From the NCBI GenBank assembly GCA_024742605.1, contig JANSYC010000003.1, forward strand, positions 50,073 through 114,072: a stretch of DNA of 64,000 nucleotides. The letters run 5' to 3'. Source of the stretch: Alphaproteobacteria bacterium (lineage in GTDB: Bacteria; Pseudomonadota; Alphaproteobacteria; Thalassobaculales; Thalassobaculaceae). Under the pieces are notes generated by a model, which saw only the letters and a program-made list of their open reading frames with translations, had not been told where the DNA came from and did no database searches. Below are positions 16,452 through 24,726 of the stretch, piece by piece. Both the position numbers and the translations under genes were made by a program. Position 1 is the stretch's first letter. Each line of letters starts with the position of its first letter.

Positions 16452-17698
16452 TCCGCGGCTTGGGATTTGAGCGTGGCGGCCGTTGCAGCATCCCGCTCGG
16501 CCAATCTTGCGTGCCCGTCACGGGTCTGCGGCAGCTTGCGATCCAGAAGACGCGAAGCGACCACCGTCCGCAAGATCTGGGCGGTACCGCCGCCGATGGT
16601 GAACATCCGGGCGTCCCGCTGGATCCGCTCCATCGGATAGTTTCGGGAATAACCGCGGGCGCCGAAGACCTGCAGCGCGTCGGTGGTCACCTTGATCGCC
16701 ATTTCGGAAGCGAAGATCTTGGCTTGCGCCGCCGACAGGCTGTCCGGAAACGGATTGCCATTCTGCCCGGCCGTGCCCGCCGCCCGCCAGATCAGGGCCC
16801 GCGCCGCTTCGATCTGCGTGCTCATATCGGCCAGCATCCATTGCAGGCCCTGGAACTCGGCGATCGGACGGCCGAACTGTTCGCGCTCCTTGGAGAAGGC
16901 AAGCGCCCGCCGGAACCCGCCCTCGGCCAGGCCAAGCGCCACCGTTCCGGCGCCGACGCGCTGGGAGTTGTAGGCGTTCATTAGGTCGGCGAAGCCACGT
17001 TTCAGCCCGCTCGGCGGCATGATCAGACGGTCGGCCGGGAGTTCCAGACCTTCGAAGCGAACCATCGTCTCGGGTATGCCGCGCAGACCCATCGTGGGTT
17101 CGCGGTCCCCGATCACCAGGCCCTTGTCCTCGTCACGCACGGCCATGAAACCGCCGATCCCCAACTCGTCACCGGCCTCGTCGAATACCCGGGCGAAGAT
17201 CACATGCAACCGGGAGACGCCGCCACCGGTGATCCAATGCTTGGTGCCGTTCAGCACGTAGGTGTCGCCGCGCTTGTCGGCGCGGGTGGCCATTTCGGTT
17301 GCCGCCGATCCGGCGTCCGGCTCGGTGATGCAGATGGCGGGCTTGTCGCCGTCCAGCACGAAGGCGGCGGCGCGTTTCTTCTGTTCTTCAGTACCGTACT
17401 GCAGGACAGCGGAAATTCCGCCCATATTGCCCTCGACCACGATCCGACCGGTGACGCCGCATTGGGCCGCCATTTCCTCGATCACCAGGACCACGTCCAT
17501 GTAGTCATGGCCCTTGCCACCATAGGCCTTGGGCACGGTCATGCCCATGAACCCGGCCTCGGTCAGCGCTTTGACATTATCCCATGGGTATTGTTCGACC
17601 CGATCCACCTCGGCGGCGCGGGGAGCGATCACCTGCTCGGCCAGTTCGCGCGCCCGTGCACGCAGCGCATCCTGATCCTTGGTCAGATTGAAGGTCAT
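16448..17698 (-). CDS. Acyl-CoA dehydrogenase-fold enzyme, probable 3-sulfinopropanoyl-CoA desulfinase
   Basis: The 416-residue protein is an acyl-CoA dehydrogenase by fold (ICITEPDAGSAATEM, WITGGGVS, REQFGRP, RDARMF). The usual catalytic Glu is missing at both known positions: the C-terminal motif reads TIGGGTAQI and the alternative helix position reads AYNSQR with Gln246. An unusual Arg85 lies in TGRIV. From memory, AcdDPN7 (3-sulfinopropanoyl-CoA desulfinase) uses Arg84 and has Gln246, and long stretches such as GLKRGFA, EFQGLQWM and KLPQTRDG look the same. That enzyme yields propionyl-CoA and sulfite. It heads an operon with the TPP enzyme, divergent from a LysR gene. Isovaleryl-type dehydrogenase is the main alternative. 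Confidence 0.72.
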   Translation of the reverse strand: MTFNLTKDQDALRARARELAEQVIAPRAAEVDRVEQYPWDNVKALTEAGFMGMTVPKAYGGKGHDYMDVVLVIEEMAAQCGVTGRIVVEGNMGGISAVLQYGTEEQKKRAAAFVLDGDKPAICITEPDAGSAATEMATRADKRGDTYVLNGTKHWITGGGVSRLHVIFARVFDEAGDELGIGGFMAVRDEDKGLVIGDREPTMGLRGIPETMVRFEGLELPADRLIMPPSGLKRGFADLMNAYNSQRVGAGTVALGLAEGGFRRALAFSKEREQFGRPIAEFQGLQWMLADMSTQIEAARALIWRAAGTAGQNGNPFPDSLSAAQAKIFASEMAIKVTTDALQVFGARGYSRNYPMERIQRDARMFTIGGGTAQILRTVVASRLLDRKLPQTRDGHARLAERDAATAATLKSQAAE

Positions 17699-17819
17699 CG
17701 CGGTCCCCGTTCGTTTGGTTGGCTGATTCCAGGTGGCGTTCGTCCGAATTGACTCCGCCCTCACGCATCTGTGAGCTCAGGGTGCGCCAGGGCCGATCAT
17801 CAGACAAGCGCATAATCTT

Positions 17820-17829
17820 GATCATGATC
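17820..17829. promoter_or_regulatory. Candidate LysR operator half (perfect palindrome)
   Basis: GATCATGATC is a perfect 10-base palindrome in the 154-base gap between the desulfinase-like operon and the divergent LysR gene, 24 bases before the LysR start. LysR regulators usually bind such shared gaps and repress themselves. Confidence 0.35.
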
Positions 17830-17852
17830 GTCAGAAAAGCTTAAGATAAAGC

Positions 17853-18761
17853 ATGAACCTCCGCGCGCTTGAAACCCTGATCGCCATCGCCGAGGTCGGC
17901 AGTTTTGCCGCTGCGGCGGACCGGGTTGGGGTGACGCAATCGGCGGTTTCCATGCAGATGAAGGCGCTCGAAGAAGACCTTGCGGTCGCCTTGTTCGACC
18001 GGTCGCGTCGCCCGCCGATCCTCAATGAAACGGGCCGGCGTATCCTCGACAGCGCACGCGAGATGGTGCGTCTGGGGGAAGCGTTGAAGGCGACGGCGGC
18101 AGGAGAGCGCGTGCGCGGCCGTCTGCGCCTGGGTGTGATCCCGACGGCTGCCACAGGTCTGGTCCCCGATGCCCTGGCCGGCCTCGCGCGGCGGGCTCCG
18201 GAGCTTCAGATACGCATCGAAAGCGGCTTGTCTGTCGATTTGGTCAGGCGGGTCGCGCAGGGCGGGCTGGACGCTGCGGTTGTGACCGAGACCCCCCGTT
18301 TGGAGCGAGGGTTGGTGATACGCACGATCCTGGAGGAAGCGCTGGTCGTCGTGGCACCGGCGACCCTGGTGAAAGGGGCGGTCACCAGGGACGGGGATAC
18401 GGCGCGACACCTGCTCCGGACCCGGCCGTTCGTTCGGTTCAATCGCAGGACCGGCGTCGGACGGGTGATCGAAGCGGCCCTGCGCCAACAGCGGATCACG
18501 GTGAATGAGGCGATGGAATTGGATTCGATCGAGGCGATCCTGGCGATGGTCACCCGCGGTCTCGGCGTGGCGGTTTCGCCAGCGGGCTCCGTTCAGGGAT
18601 CTCTTGCCCTCGGCCTTGAGGTGCTGCCGTTCGGGGACCCCCAGGTGCACCGAAAGGTCGGCCTGATCGAGCGCGAGCGTCGGGACCCGGATCGTGTGAG
18701 CGTATTGCTGTTCCGAGAACTGATGGCACAGGCGGCAAAGCCGATATTAGGAGATTATTAA
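17853..18761 (+). CDS. LysR-family transcriptional regulator
   Basis: The 302-residue protein starts with the LysR winged helix (MNLRALETLIAIAEVGSFAAAADRVGVTQSAVSMQMKALE in two overlapping blocks, residues 1-40) and has an effector domain from about residue 90 (RLRLGVIPTAATGLVPDAL). TRGLGVAVSPAG is the usual C-terminal loop. It is divergent from the desulfinase-like/TPP operon and most likely controls it in response to a substrate or CoA ester. The arrangement, not the sequence, suggests the target. Confidence 0.88.
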   Translation: MNLRALETLIAIAEVGSFAAAADRVGVTQSAVSMQMKALEEDLAVALFDRSRRPPILNETGRRILDSAREMVRLGEALKATAAGERVRGRLRLGVIPTAATGLVPDALAGLARRAPELQIRIESGLSVDLVRRVAQGGLDAAVVTETPRLERGLVIRTILEEALVVVAPATLVKGAVTRDGDTARHLLRTRPFVRFNRRTGVGRVIEAALRQQRITVNEAMELDSIEAILAMVTRGLGVAVSPAGSVQGSLALGLEVLPFGDPQVHRKVGLIERERRDPDRVSVLLFRELMAQAAKPILGDY

Positions 18762-18786
18762 GGCGATTGCGTCTAGGATAATCGCC
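18762..18786. repeat. Inverted repeat just after the LysR stop
   Basis: GGCGATT at 18762-18768 and AATCGCC at 18780-18786 are perfect 7-base arms around an 11-base loop. The repeat begins at the base after the LysR stop codon and lies 27 bases before the next start. There is no T-run, so it may be an operator or an RNA-stabilising hairpin rather than an intrinsic terminator. Confidence 0.4.
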
Positions 18787-18812
18787 GTGAGAAGAGAGTC
18801 TGAACCCAGACC

Positions 18813-19343
18813 ATGATCCATCCTCTACCGACCATTGACGCGGAATTTCGAAGCTTGGACCGGCACGCGCTTGGTCAGGACCTGTGCGCCCAACTTTCGA
18901 CGTATTGGTTTAGCCTGTTCGACGAGAACGGCTCCGTGCCGACCCGGGGCCAGTTTGATCCCAGCATGATTGCGCCGCTCCTGCCTCGGCTTATTCTGCT
19001 GGACGTGCTGCACGACGGCGATCTGCGCTACCGCCTGCTCGGAACGGATATCGATCGGCTGACACGGCGACCCTATACCGGCATGCGGCTCAGCGAGATT
19101 TCAGGGCAAGGTCCGGAAAGCCGAATTCGTCGGCTGTATTTGACCGTTCTGGATCGGATGTGCCCGGTGCAGGTCCATCTGCCCTATATCGGTCCGAGCG
19201 GATTGTGCGACTCGGTTGAGCAGGTGGCGATGCCTTTGATGGTCCCGGGCGGGGGCACTCAACTGTTGAGCCTGGTGGATTTTAATCTGCGCGCGGACGT
19301 TCACGCGGCTGATTTCCTCGGAGATCATTCCCGTCGCGCGTGA
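18813..19343 (+). CDS. PAS_5 domain protein, second copy
   Basis: The 176-residue protein has the same family signature as the one at 2428-2931: a leader ending PRLILLDVLHDGDLRYRLLGTDID, then TRRPYTGMRLSEI, and a C-terminal strand region (EQVAMPLMVPGGGTQLLSLVDF). The two are clearly diverged paralogues. No output domain is attached. GAGAG precedes the ATG at moderate distance. It lies between the LysR gene and the TauE/SafE exporter on the same strand and could be co-transcribed with either. Confidence 0.72.
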   Translation: MIHPLPTIDAEFRSLDRHALGQDLCAQLSTYWFSLFDENGSVPTRGQFDPSMIAPLLPRLILLDVLHDGDLRYRLLGTDIDRLTRRPYTGMRLSEISGQGPESRIRRLYLTVLDRMCPVQVHLPYIGPSGLCDSVEQVAMPLMVPGGGTQLLSLVDFNLRADVHAADFLGDHSRRA

Positions 19344-19430
19344 CAGTGCGCGCATCGGCGAGATGGACCCGGGGGCGGCGCCTCGGCCATGATCGGGATG
19401 CCAACCGAAAACGTCTCCCGGACCTGACCA

Positions 19431-20195
19431 ATGCCCGAATTCGCGGCCAGCCTCGATCTCTCGCTCCTGATGCTCGCCGCCATCGCGTTTGCGCTCGGGG
19501 GGCTGGTCAAAGGAACCGTCGGGCTCGGGCTTCCAACCATCGCCATCGCCATGCTCGCGACCTTTATCGGCCTCAGGGAGGCGATCGCCATCACCATTAT
19601 TCCGCTGGTCGCGACCAATCTCGTCCAGGTGATCCAGGGCGGCTCGCCCATGGCACTGGTGAAACGGTTCGGCGTCCTGAATGCGACCGCCGCGATTGGC
19701 CTCTGGGTGGGGACCGAGATTCTCTGGGCGGTCGACCCGCGCTGGCTGCAGATCGCGCTCGGATGCGTGCTGATTTTCAATGCCGCGCTGCAGTTCAGCC
19801 GCTTTGCTCTTCGGATCCAGCGGGCGCGCGAGGCCGTGCTCTCGGTGCCGGTGGGCATGGTCAGCGGTCTTGTCGGCGGCATGACGGGCAGCCAGGGGAT
19901 CGTGATCGCGATGTACCTCTCGGCACTGGAGCTTACCAAGGATCAATACGTTCAGGGCATCGGCCTGTCGTTCTTCCTGACCGGGCTGGTCTGGATGGTC
20001 GCGATCGGCGCACAGGGTGCGTTCACGGTATCCAGCGTGACCGCGTCCGCCTTGGGTCTGGTGGCGGCCCTGATCTCCATGGCCGGGGGACGCGCCGTCC
20101 GGGACCGCTTGCCCCAGGACCGGTTCCGGCAGGTGGTGTTCGTGATCCTGGGCCTGCTAGGAGCGAACCTGATCCGGAGGGCGCTGCTGGGATAG
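19431..20195 (+). CDS. TauE/SafE-family (sulfite) exporter
   Basis: The 254-residue protein is nearly all membrane, with seven to eight spans. The two family repeats are recognisable: AIAFALGGLVKGTVGLGLPTIAIAML near the N-terminus and GMVSGLVGGMTGSQGIVIAMYL in the middle. TauE/SafE proteins export sulfite, sulfoacetate or related anions from the cytoplasm. Its position 2 kb from a desulfinase-like enzyme that would release sulfite makes that substrate plausible here, but the family is broad. No other exporter gene is attached. Confidence 0.85.
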   Translation: MPEFAASLDLSLLMLAAIAFALGGLVKGTVGLGLPTIAIAMLATFIGLREAIAITIIPLVATNLVQVIQGGSPMALVKRFGVLNATAAIGLWVGTEILWAVDPRWLQIALGCVLIFNAALQFSRFALRIQRAREAVLSVPVGMVSGLVGGMTGSQGIVIAMYLSALELTKDQYVQGIGLSFFLTGLVWMVAIGAQGAFTVSSVTASALGLVAALISMAGGRAVRDRLPQDRFRQVVFVILGLLGANLIRRALLG

Positions 20196-20296
20196 CATGA
20201 CCGACTTCGGTCCCGGCCTCTGGCCGTCGGCCCGCGACCTGTGCCAGATTTCAAACCAACGACAAGACCACGCAAGGCGCGATAGGGAGACTGCAG

Positions 20297-21019
20297 ATGG
20301 CGGACCAGGTGAAGCTCGATGTCCAAACATTCGACCGGCTGCGGAGCTTGACCACCGCGACGGTGACCATGCAACTGCTCAAGCGCGGCATTCGGCGGGT
20401 GGCGATGTCCGGGGTGAAACCTCTGATCAAGGGCCAGGGTGTGACGGTTGGCGAAGCTTTCACCCTGCGCTTCTTGCCGATGCGAGAGGATCTGTCGGGA
20501 CCGGAGGTGCTCGGGGCCCCGGATTACGCCCCGCGCAGCGCGATCGAAGCCTGCCCGGCCGGTGCGATCCTGACCATCGAGGCGCGCGGGATTACCACCA
20601 CTGGGACAATCGGCGACATCCTAGCGGCCCGCCTGAAGAAGCGCGGGGTCACCGCGGTGGTGTGCGACGGCGCCATCCGGGACGAGATCGGGGTGTTGGC
20701 CGTGGGCCTGCCGATCTGGTGCATGGGGGCCGCCGCTCCAGCCTCGATCACCGAGCTGTCCGGCGGTGGCATGCAGGAGCCGATCGGCTGCGGTGCGGTG
20801 GCGGTGATTCCGGGAGATGTGCTGATCTGCGACGATGACGGGGTGGTCTGCATTCCCCGCAAGCTCGCCGACGAGGTGGCGCGCGACGGGGTCGAGCAGG
20901 ACCGGTTCGAGCAGTGGGTTCAGGCCCGGATCGAAGAGGGCCGCAGCACCATCGGACTCTATCCGCCGAGTGCGGAGACCCGGGCGGAGTACGAGGCGTG
21001 GCGGGACGCCCAGGGGTGA
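20297..21019 (+). CDS. RraA-like aldolase/decarboxylase family protein
   Basis: The 240-residue protein has the RraA/HMG-aldolase fold. GDILAARLKKRGVTAVVCDGAIRD (about 108-131) holds the substrate- and metal-binding residues, with the Arg-Asp pair at its end, and VIPGDVLICDDDGVVCIPR is the second signature. Longer versions like this one usually act as 4-hydroxy-4-methyl-2-oxoglutarate or oxaloacetate-type aldolases, not RNase E regulators. AGGGAGA precedes the ATG. The next gene, glycerate kinase, follows after 8 bases, which argues for a role in small hydroxy-/oxo-acid breakdown. Confidence 0.82.
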   Translation: MADQVKLDVQTFDRLRSLTTATVTMQLLKRGIRRVAMSGVKPLIKGQGVTVGEAFTLRFLPMREDLSGPEVLGAPDYAPRSAIEACPAGAILTIEARGITTTGTIGDILAARLKKRGVTAVVCDGAIRDEIGVLAVGLPIWCMGAAAPASITELSGGGMQEPIGCGAVAVIPGDVLICDDDGVVCIPRKLADEVARDGVEQDRFEQWVQARIEEGRSTIGLYPPSAETRAEYEAWRDAQG

Positions 21020-21027
21020 CGGCAACC

Positions 21028-22329
21028 ATGACCCGTTCCGGCATAACTGACCCGCAGGCGCTTTTGCGGGCCATGTTCGACGCGGCGCTTGGCGCCGCCG
21101 ATCCGGCCACCTGCCTGCCACCGCATCTGCAGGCGTTGAAGGTGGCGCCCTGCGCTGGGCGCACAATCGTCGTCGGCGCCGGAAAGGCGGCGGCCAGTAT
21201 GGCGCGGGCGACCGAGCAGGTGTTTGGCGATCGGGTCGAAGGCCTGGTCGTAACCCGTTACGGACATGGCTGCGCCACCGAGCATATCGAGGTGGTCGAG
21301 GCCGCCCATCCGGTGCCGGACGCGGCTGGACGTGCCGCTGCGCGGCGCATTCTGGATCTGGTGGAGGGCTTGGGCGCCGATGATCGGCTGATTGCGTTGA
21401 TCTCGGGTGGCGGCTCGGCGCTTCTGACGCTGCCGGCGGATGGGATCAGCCTGGAGGACAAGCAGGCGGTCAATCGGGACCTGCTGCGCTCCGGAGCTAC
21501 GATTCACGAGATGAACGCGGTTCGCAAGCATCTCTCGGCGATCAAGGGCGGGCGGCTGGCGGCGGCCGCGGCCCCGGCGTCCGTGCATGCGTTCCTGATC
21601 TCGGATGTGCCGGGCGATGATCTGGACGTGATCGCCTCCGGTCCCACGGTTCCGGATGCCTCGACCCTGGCAGATGCGCGGGCGGTGCTTGCGAAATACG
21701 GCATCACACCTCCGGACACGGTGACCGCCGCACTGGAGGATCCGGCGAATGAGACCCCGAAGCCCGGGGATGCGATCTTCGATCGGGTGACTACGGTGAT
21801 GGTGGCCCGGCCTCAGGCCTCGCTTGAAGCCGCCGCCGAGGTTGCGCGGGATGCGGGGGTGATGCCAGTGATCCTGGGCGATGCGATCGAGGGCGAATCC
21901 CGTGACGTGGCGACAGTCATGGCCGGAATCGCAGCACAGGTGGCCCGACACGGCCAACCCACCGGGGCACCGGCCGTTCTGTTGTCGGGCGGGGAGACGA
22001 CGGTGACCGTGCTCGGAACCGGGCGCGGCGGACGGAATGCCGAGTTTCTCTGCGCGCTAGCCGTGACGGTCGAAGGTCGCTGCGCCGATGTGGCCGACAG
22101 AATCTCGGCGCTGGCTTGCGACACGGACGGGATCGACGGGACCGAGGACAATGCCGGGGCGCTGTTCCTGCCGGCCGATCTTGCGCGGGCGGCGGAGGCG
22201 GGTATCGATCTGAAGGCGCATCTGGCGAACAACGACGGTTATAGCGCTTTCAAGCGCCTCGACCGGCTTCTGATGACCGGCCCAACGCTGACCAACGTCA
22301 ACGACTTCCGGGCTGTGCTGGTGCTCTGA
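21028..22329 (+). CDS. Glycerate kinase / hydroxypyruvate reductase family (TtuD-like)
   Basis: The 433-residue protein belongs to the MOFRL/DUF4147 glycerate kinase family. GRTIVVGAGKAAASMA (about 46-61) starts the first domain, LIALISGGGSALLTLPA the nucleotide loop, and LLSGGETTVTVLGTGRGGRN with DTDGIDGTEDNAGA the C-terminal MOFRL domain. The enzyme phosphorylates D-glycerate to 2-phosphoglycerate; the older name is hydroxypyruvate reductase from tartrate loci. Start: the ATG at 21028, behind GGGGTGA; a GTG at 21016 overlapping the previous stop is also possible. It precedes pyruvate kinase, matching the ttuD-ttuE order of tartrate utilisation. Confidence 0.88.
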   Translation: MTRSGITDPQALLRAMFDAALGAADPATCLPPHLQALKVAPCAGRTIVVGAGKAAASMARATEQVFGDRVEGLVVTRYGHGCATEHIEVVEAAHPVPDAAGRAAARRILDLVEGLGADDRLIALISGGGSALLTLPADGISLEDKQAVNRDLLRSGATIHEMNAVRKHLSAIKGGRLAAAAAPASVHAFLISDVPGDDLDVIASGPTVPDASTLADARAVLAKYGITPPDTVTAALEDPANETPKPGDAIFDRVTTVMVARPQASLEAAAEVARDAGVMPVILGDAIEGESRDVATVMAGIAAQVARHGQPTGAPAVLLSGGETTVTVLGTGRGGRNAEFLCALAVTVEGRCADVADRISALACDTDGIDGTEDNAGALFLPADLARAAEAGIDLKAHLANNDGYSAFKRLDRLLMTGPTLTNVNDFRAVLVL

Positions 22330-22390
22330 TCCCTTCGGTGCGCAATCTACGTCTTACGTTTGTCACCGAAGGCGGGTTAGTCTGGGGTCC

Positions 22391-23806
22391 ATGAGAAGAT
22401 ATCGAAGCACCCGTATTGTCGCCACGCTCGGCCCTGCCAGTAAGACGGAGGCGCAGATCCGCGCCCTGTTCGAGGCCGGGGCCGATGTGTTCCGGTTCAA
22501 CTTTTCCCACGGCACCCATGCCGACCACCAGAACAGTCACGATATCGTGCGCAAGCTGGAGGAGGAGACCGGCAGGCCGATTTCGATCCTGGCGGATTTG
22601 CAGGGCCCGAAGTTGCGGGTCGGGACTTTTCCGGGTGGTCCGGTTCTGCTGAAGCCGGGTGCGACGTTCCGATTGGAGTTGCGGGACGCACCGGGGGACG
22701 AGACCCGCGCGACCCTGCCGCATCCGGAGATTTTCGCGGCGCTCACATCGGGAACCGACCTGCTGCTGGACGACGGCAAGATCCGACTCCGAGTTATGGA
22801 ATGCGGGCCGGATTTCGCCGAGACCGGCGTTGTGACCGGTGGCCAGCTCTCCGACCGCAAAGGGGTTAACGTGCCCAATGCGGTTCTGCCACTGTCGGCG
22901 CTGACGAAGAAGGATCGGGCGGATCTGGACTTCGCGTTGGATATGGGCGCCGACTGGATCGCTCTGAGTTTCGTGCAGCGCCCGGAGGATGTGGCTGAAG
23001 CGCGCAAACTGATCTCGGGTCGTGCGGCGGTGCATGTCAAGCTGGAGAATCCAGCGGAGATCGAGCATCTGGAGGAAATCGTCGAGCTTGCGGATGCGGC
23101 CATGGTCGCACGCGGCGACCTCGGTGTGGAGCTGCCGCCCGAACGGGTGCCGCCGCTTCAGAAGAAGATCATCCGGTTGTGTCGCCGTCTCGGTAAGCCG
23201 GTTGTGGTCGCAACCCAGATGCTGGACAGCATGGTGCACGCACCGGCCCCGACCCGGGCCGAGGCCTCGGATGTGGCGACCGCTGTCTACGACAGCGCAG
23301 ACGCCGTGATGCTGTCGGCGGAATCGGCGGCCGGTGACTATCCGGTCGAGGCGGTCCAGATGATGGATCGAATCATCCGGAATGTCGAAAGCGACGAGCA
23401 TTATCTGGCGACCGCTTTGGCGGAACACAGTGAGCCGGAAAAGACGGTGTCCGATGCGATCACGCGGTCGGCGCGCGAGGTGGCGGAGACGATCTCCGCC
23501 GGGTGCATCATCACCTACACGACGTCCGGCTCGACCACCATCCGGGCCTCCCGGGAGAGACCGTCGGTTCCGATTCTGTGCATCACCTCCAGTCTGAAGA
23601 CCGCACGACGGCTTGCGATCGCCTGGGGCGTCCACGCCGTGCACATGCCCGACCAGCAGCGGTTTTCCGCGGTGGTGCAGCGGGCGACCGAGATCGCCCG
23701 GGCCGAGCAGTTCGCCGGTCCCGGCGATAAGGTTGTGATTACCGCCGGCGTACCGATGGGTACGCCCGGGTCCACCAACGTGTTGCGGGTCGAGCGGATT
23801 CCCTGA
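22391..23806 (+). CDS. pyk: Pyruvate kinase
   Basis: The 471-residue protein has the standard pyruvate kinase length and motifs: RIVATLGPASKTEAQI at the N-terminus, FRFNFSHGTHADH, VHVKLENPAEIEHLEEI with the catalytic Lys, MVARGDLGVELPPE and VVATQMLDSM. The C-terminal domain includes YTTSGSTTIRASRERP. It converts phosphoenolpyruvate and ADP to pyruvate and ATP. It follows the glycerate kinase gene by 61 bases, so glycerate could flow to 2-phosphoglycerate and then, via housekeeping enolase, to pyruvate. This may be the ttuE-type isozyme rather than the only pyruvate kinase of the cell. Confidence 0.95.
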   Translation: MRRYRSTRIVATLGPASKTEAQIRALFEAGADVFRFNFSHGTHADHQNSHDIVRKLEEETGRPISILADLQGPKLRVGTFPGGPVLLKPGATFRLELRDAPGDETRATLPHPEIFAALTSGTDLLLDDGKIRLRVMECGPDFAETGVVTGGQLSDRKGVNVPNAVLPLSALTKKDRADLDFALDMGADWIALSFVQRPEDVAEARKLISGRAAVHVKLENPAEIEHLEEIVELADAAMVARGDLGVELPPERVPPLQKKIIRLCRRLGKPVVVATQMLDSMVHAPAPTRAEASDVATAVYDSADAVMLSAESAAGDYPVEAVQMMDRIIRNVESDEHYLATALAEHSEPEKTVSDAITRSAREVAETISAGCIITYTTSGSTTIRASRERPSVPILCITSSLKTARRLAIAWGVHAVHMPDQQRFSAVVQRATEIARAEQFAGPGDKVVITAGVPMGTPGSTNVLRVERIP

Positions 23807-23850
23807 CACCCGGATTACAGTTTGGCCCGTCAACGATCAGATAACAGACC

Positions 23851-24717
23851 ATGTCCGCCCTCAACATTGCGATCGCCGACAGATTTCCGCAGATCGCCGA
23901 GGCCATCTGTGACGCCGTGGCGCGGGATCATCAGGTCGAGACCCACTATGCCCATACCCCAGAAGCGCTGAAGAAACTTCTGCCGTCCGGGAAGATCGAC
24001 ATCCTTTTGCTCAACGCGGATCTCGCGGTGCAGGGCGGAATAAATCTGGTCACTGCGATCCGCCGGATGGAGCACGGGTTCGAAGGCAATCCGTTCGTCG
24101 TTATTGCCGTCATCGTCCACGATCGTCACAAGGTGCACGTGCCGGCGGTGCTGGAGGCGGGCGTGGATTGTGGACTGTTGATCCCGGCAGCTGTCGAAAC
24201 CATGACCAGCAGTCTGTTGGGCGTGATCGAGGCCCGGCGAAAATGGGTGTTTATGCCGCCCTATATTGGACCTGATCGGCGCCCTCCGCGTGACGGGGTC
24301 GAGGATCCGAGTCTCGTGGTTGTGCCGAACACCGCGCTGCCGAAATTGGGCGGCGACAGGGCCGGGTTGGCCAAAGCGCAGGCATCGGTCTCGACCTTCT
24401 CCGGTCGGGTCGAGGATGTCGCGGTGCGGGCGATCGAAGCGCAGCTCGGCCGTCTGATCCGTCAGGTCAATGACCTATCGGTTCCCGATATGGTGATGAT
24501 GCTGCCTTCGATTCGAACTCAGTTGGCGCACGATCTCGGGGTTCTTGGGTCCATCCCGCGGTTCAGCGGACACCCCAAGAAAGGCCCGCTACTGAAAAGT
24601 CTGCAGGAGAGCGTCCTGCACGCGATTCCGACGAAGGGCGCCGATCCTGCGACTCTGAAGCGTCTGCAGGCCGCCACCAACGAACTGGCCAAGAGCCTTG
24701 AGCGGCTGCCGGGGTAG
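23851..24717 (+). CDS. Degenerate receiver-domain protein
   Basis: The 288-residue protein begins like a CheY receiver (LNIAIADRFPQIAEAICDAV), but the phosphoacceptor region reads IDILLLNADLA, so the usual Asp is Asn, and the Lys near the end of the domain is not evident (AGVDCGLLIPA). It should not be phosphorylated in the normal way. Residues about 140-147 read YIGPDRRP, a motif seen at the end of chemotaxis-type domains. The C-terminal ~130 residues are helical without a recognised domain. It follows pyruvate kinase by 44 bases and precedes a broken GNAT gene. The output is unknown. Confidence 0.6.
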   Translation: MSALNIAIADRFPQIAEAICDAVARDHQVETHYAHTPEALKKLLPSGKIDILLLNADLAVQGGINLVTAIRRMEHGFEGNPFVVIAVIVHDRHKVHVPAVLEAGVDCGLLIPAAVETMTSSLLGVIEARRKWVFMPPYIGPDRRPPRDGVEDPSLVVVPNTALPKLGGDRAGLAKAQASVSTFSGRVEDVAVRAIEAQLGRLIRQVNDLSVPDMVMMLPSIRTQLAHDLGVLGSIPRFSGHPKKGPLLKSLQESVLHAIPTKGADPATLKRLQAATNELAKSLERLPG

Positions 24718-24726
24718 GGCCGGGTT

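Noticed and set aside
15234..16640. 468-residue plus-strand frame across the TPP-enzyme gene
   Set aside because: Antisense shadow; no ribosome binding site and no recognisable domain.
16448..17698. Ordinary fatty acyl-CoA or isovaleryl-CoA dehydrogenase
   Set aside because: Kept as an alternative only: the catalytic Glu is absent at both usual positions (Gly and Gln) and the flanking blocks fit the desulfinase group better.
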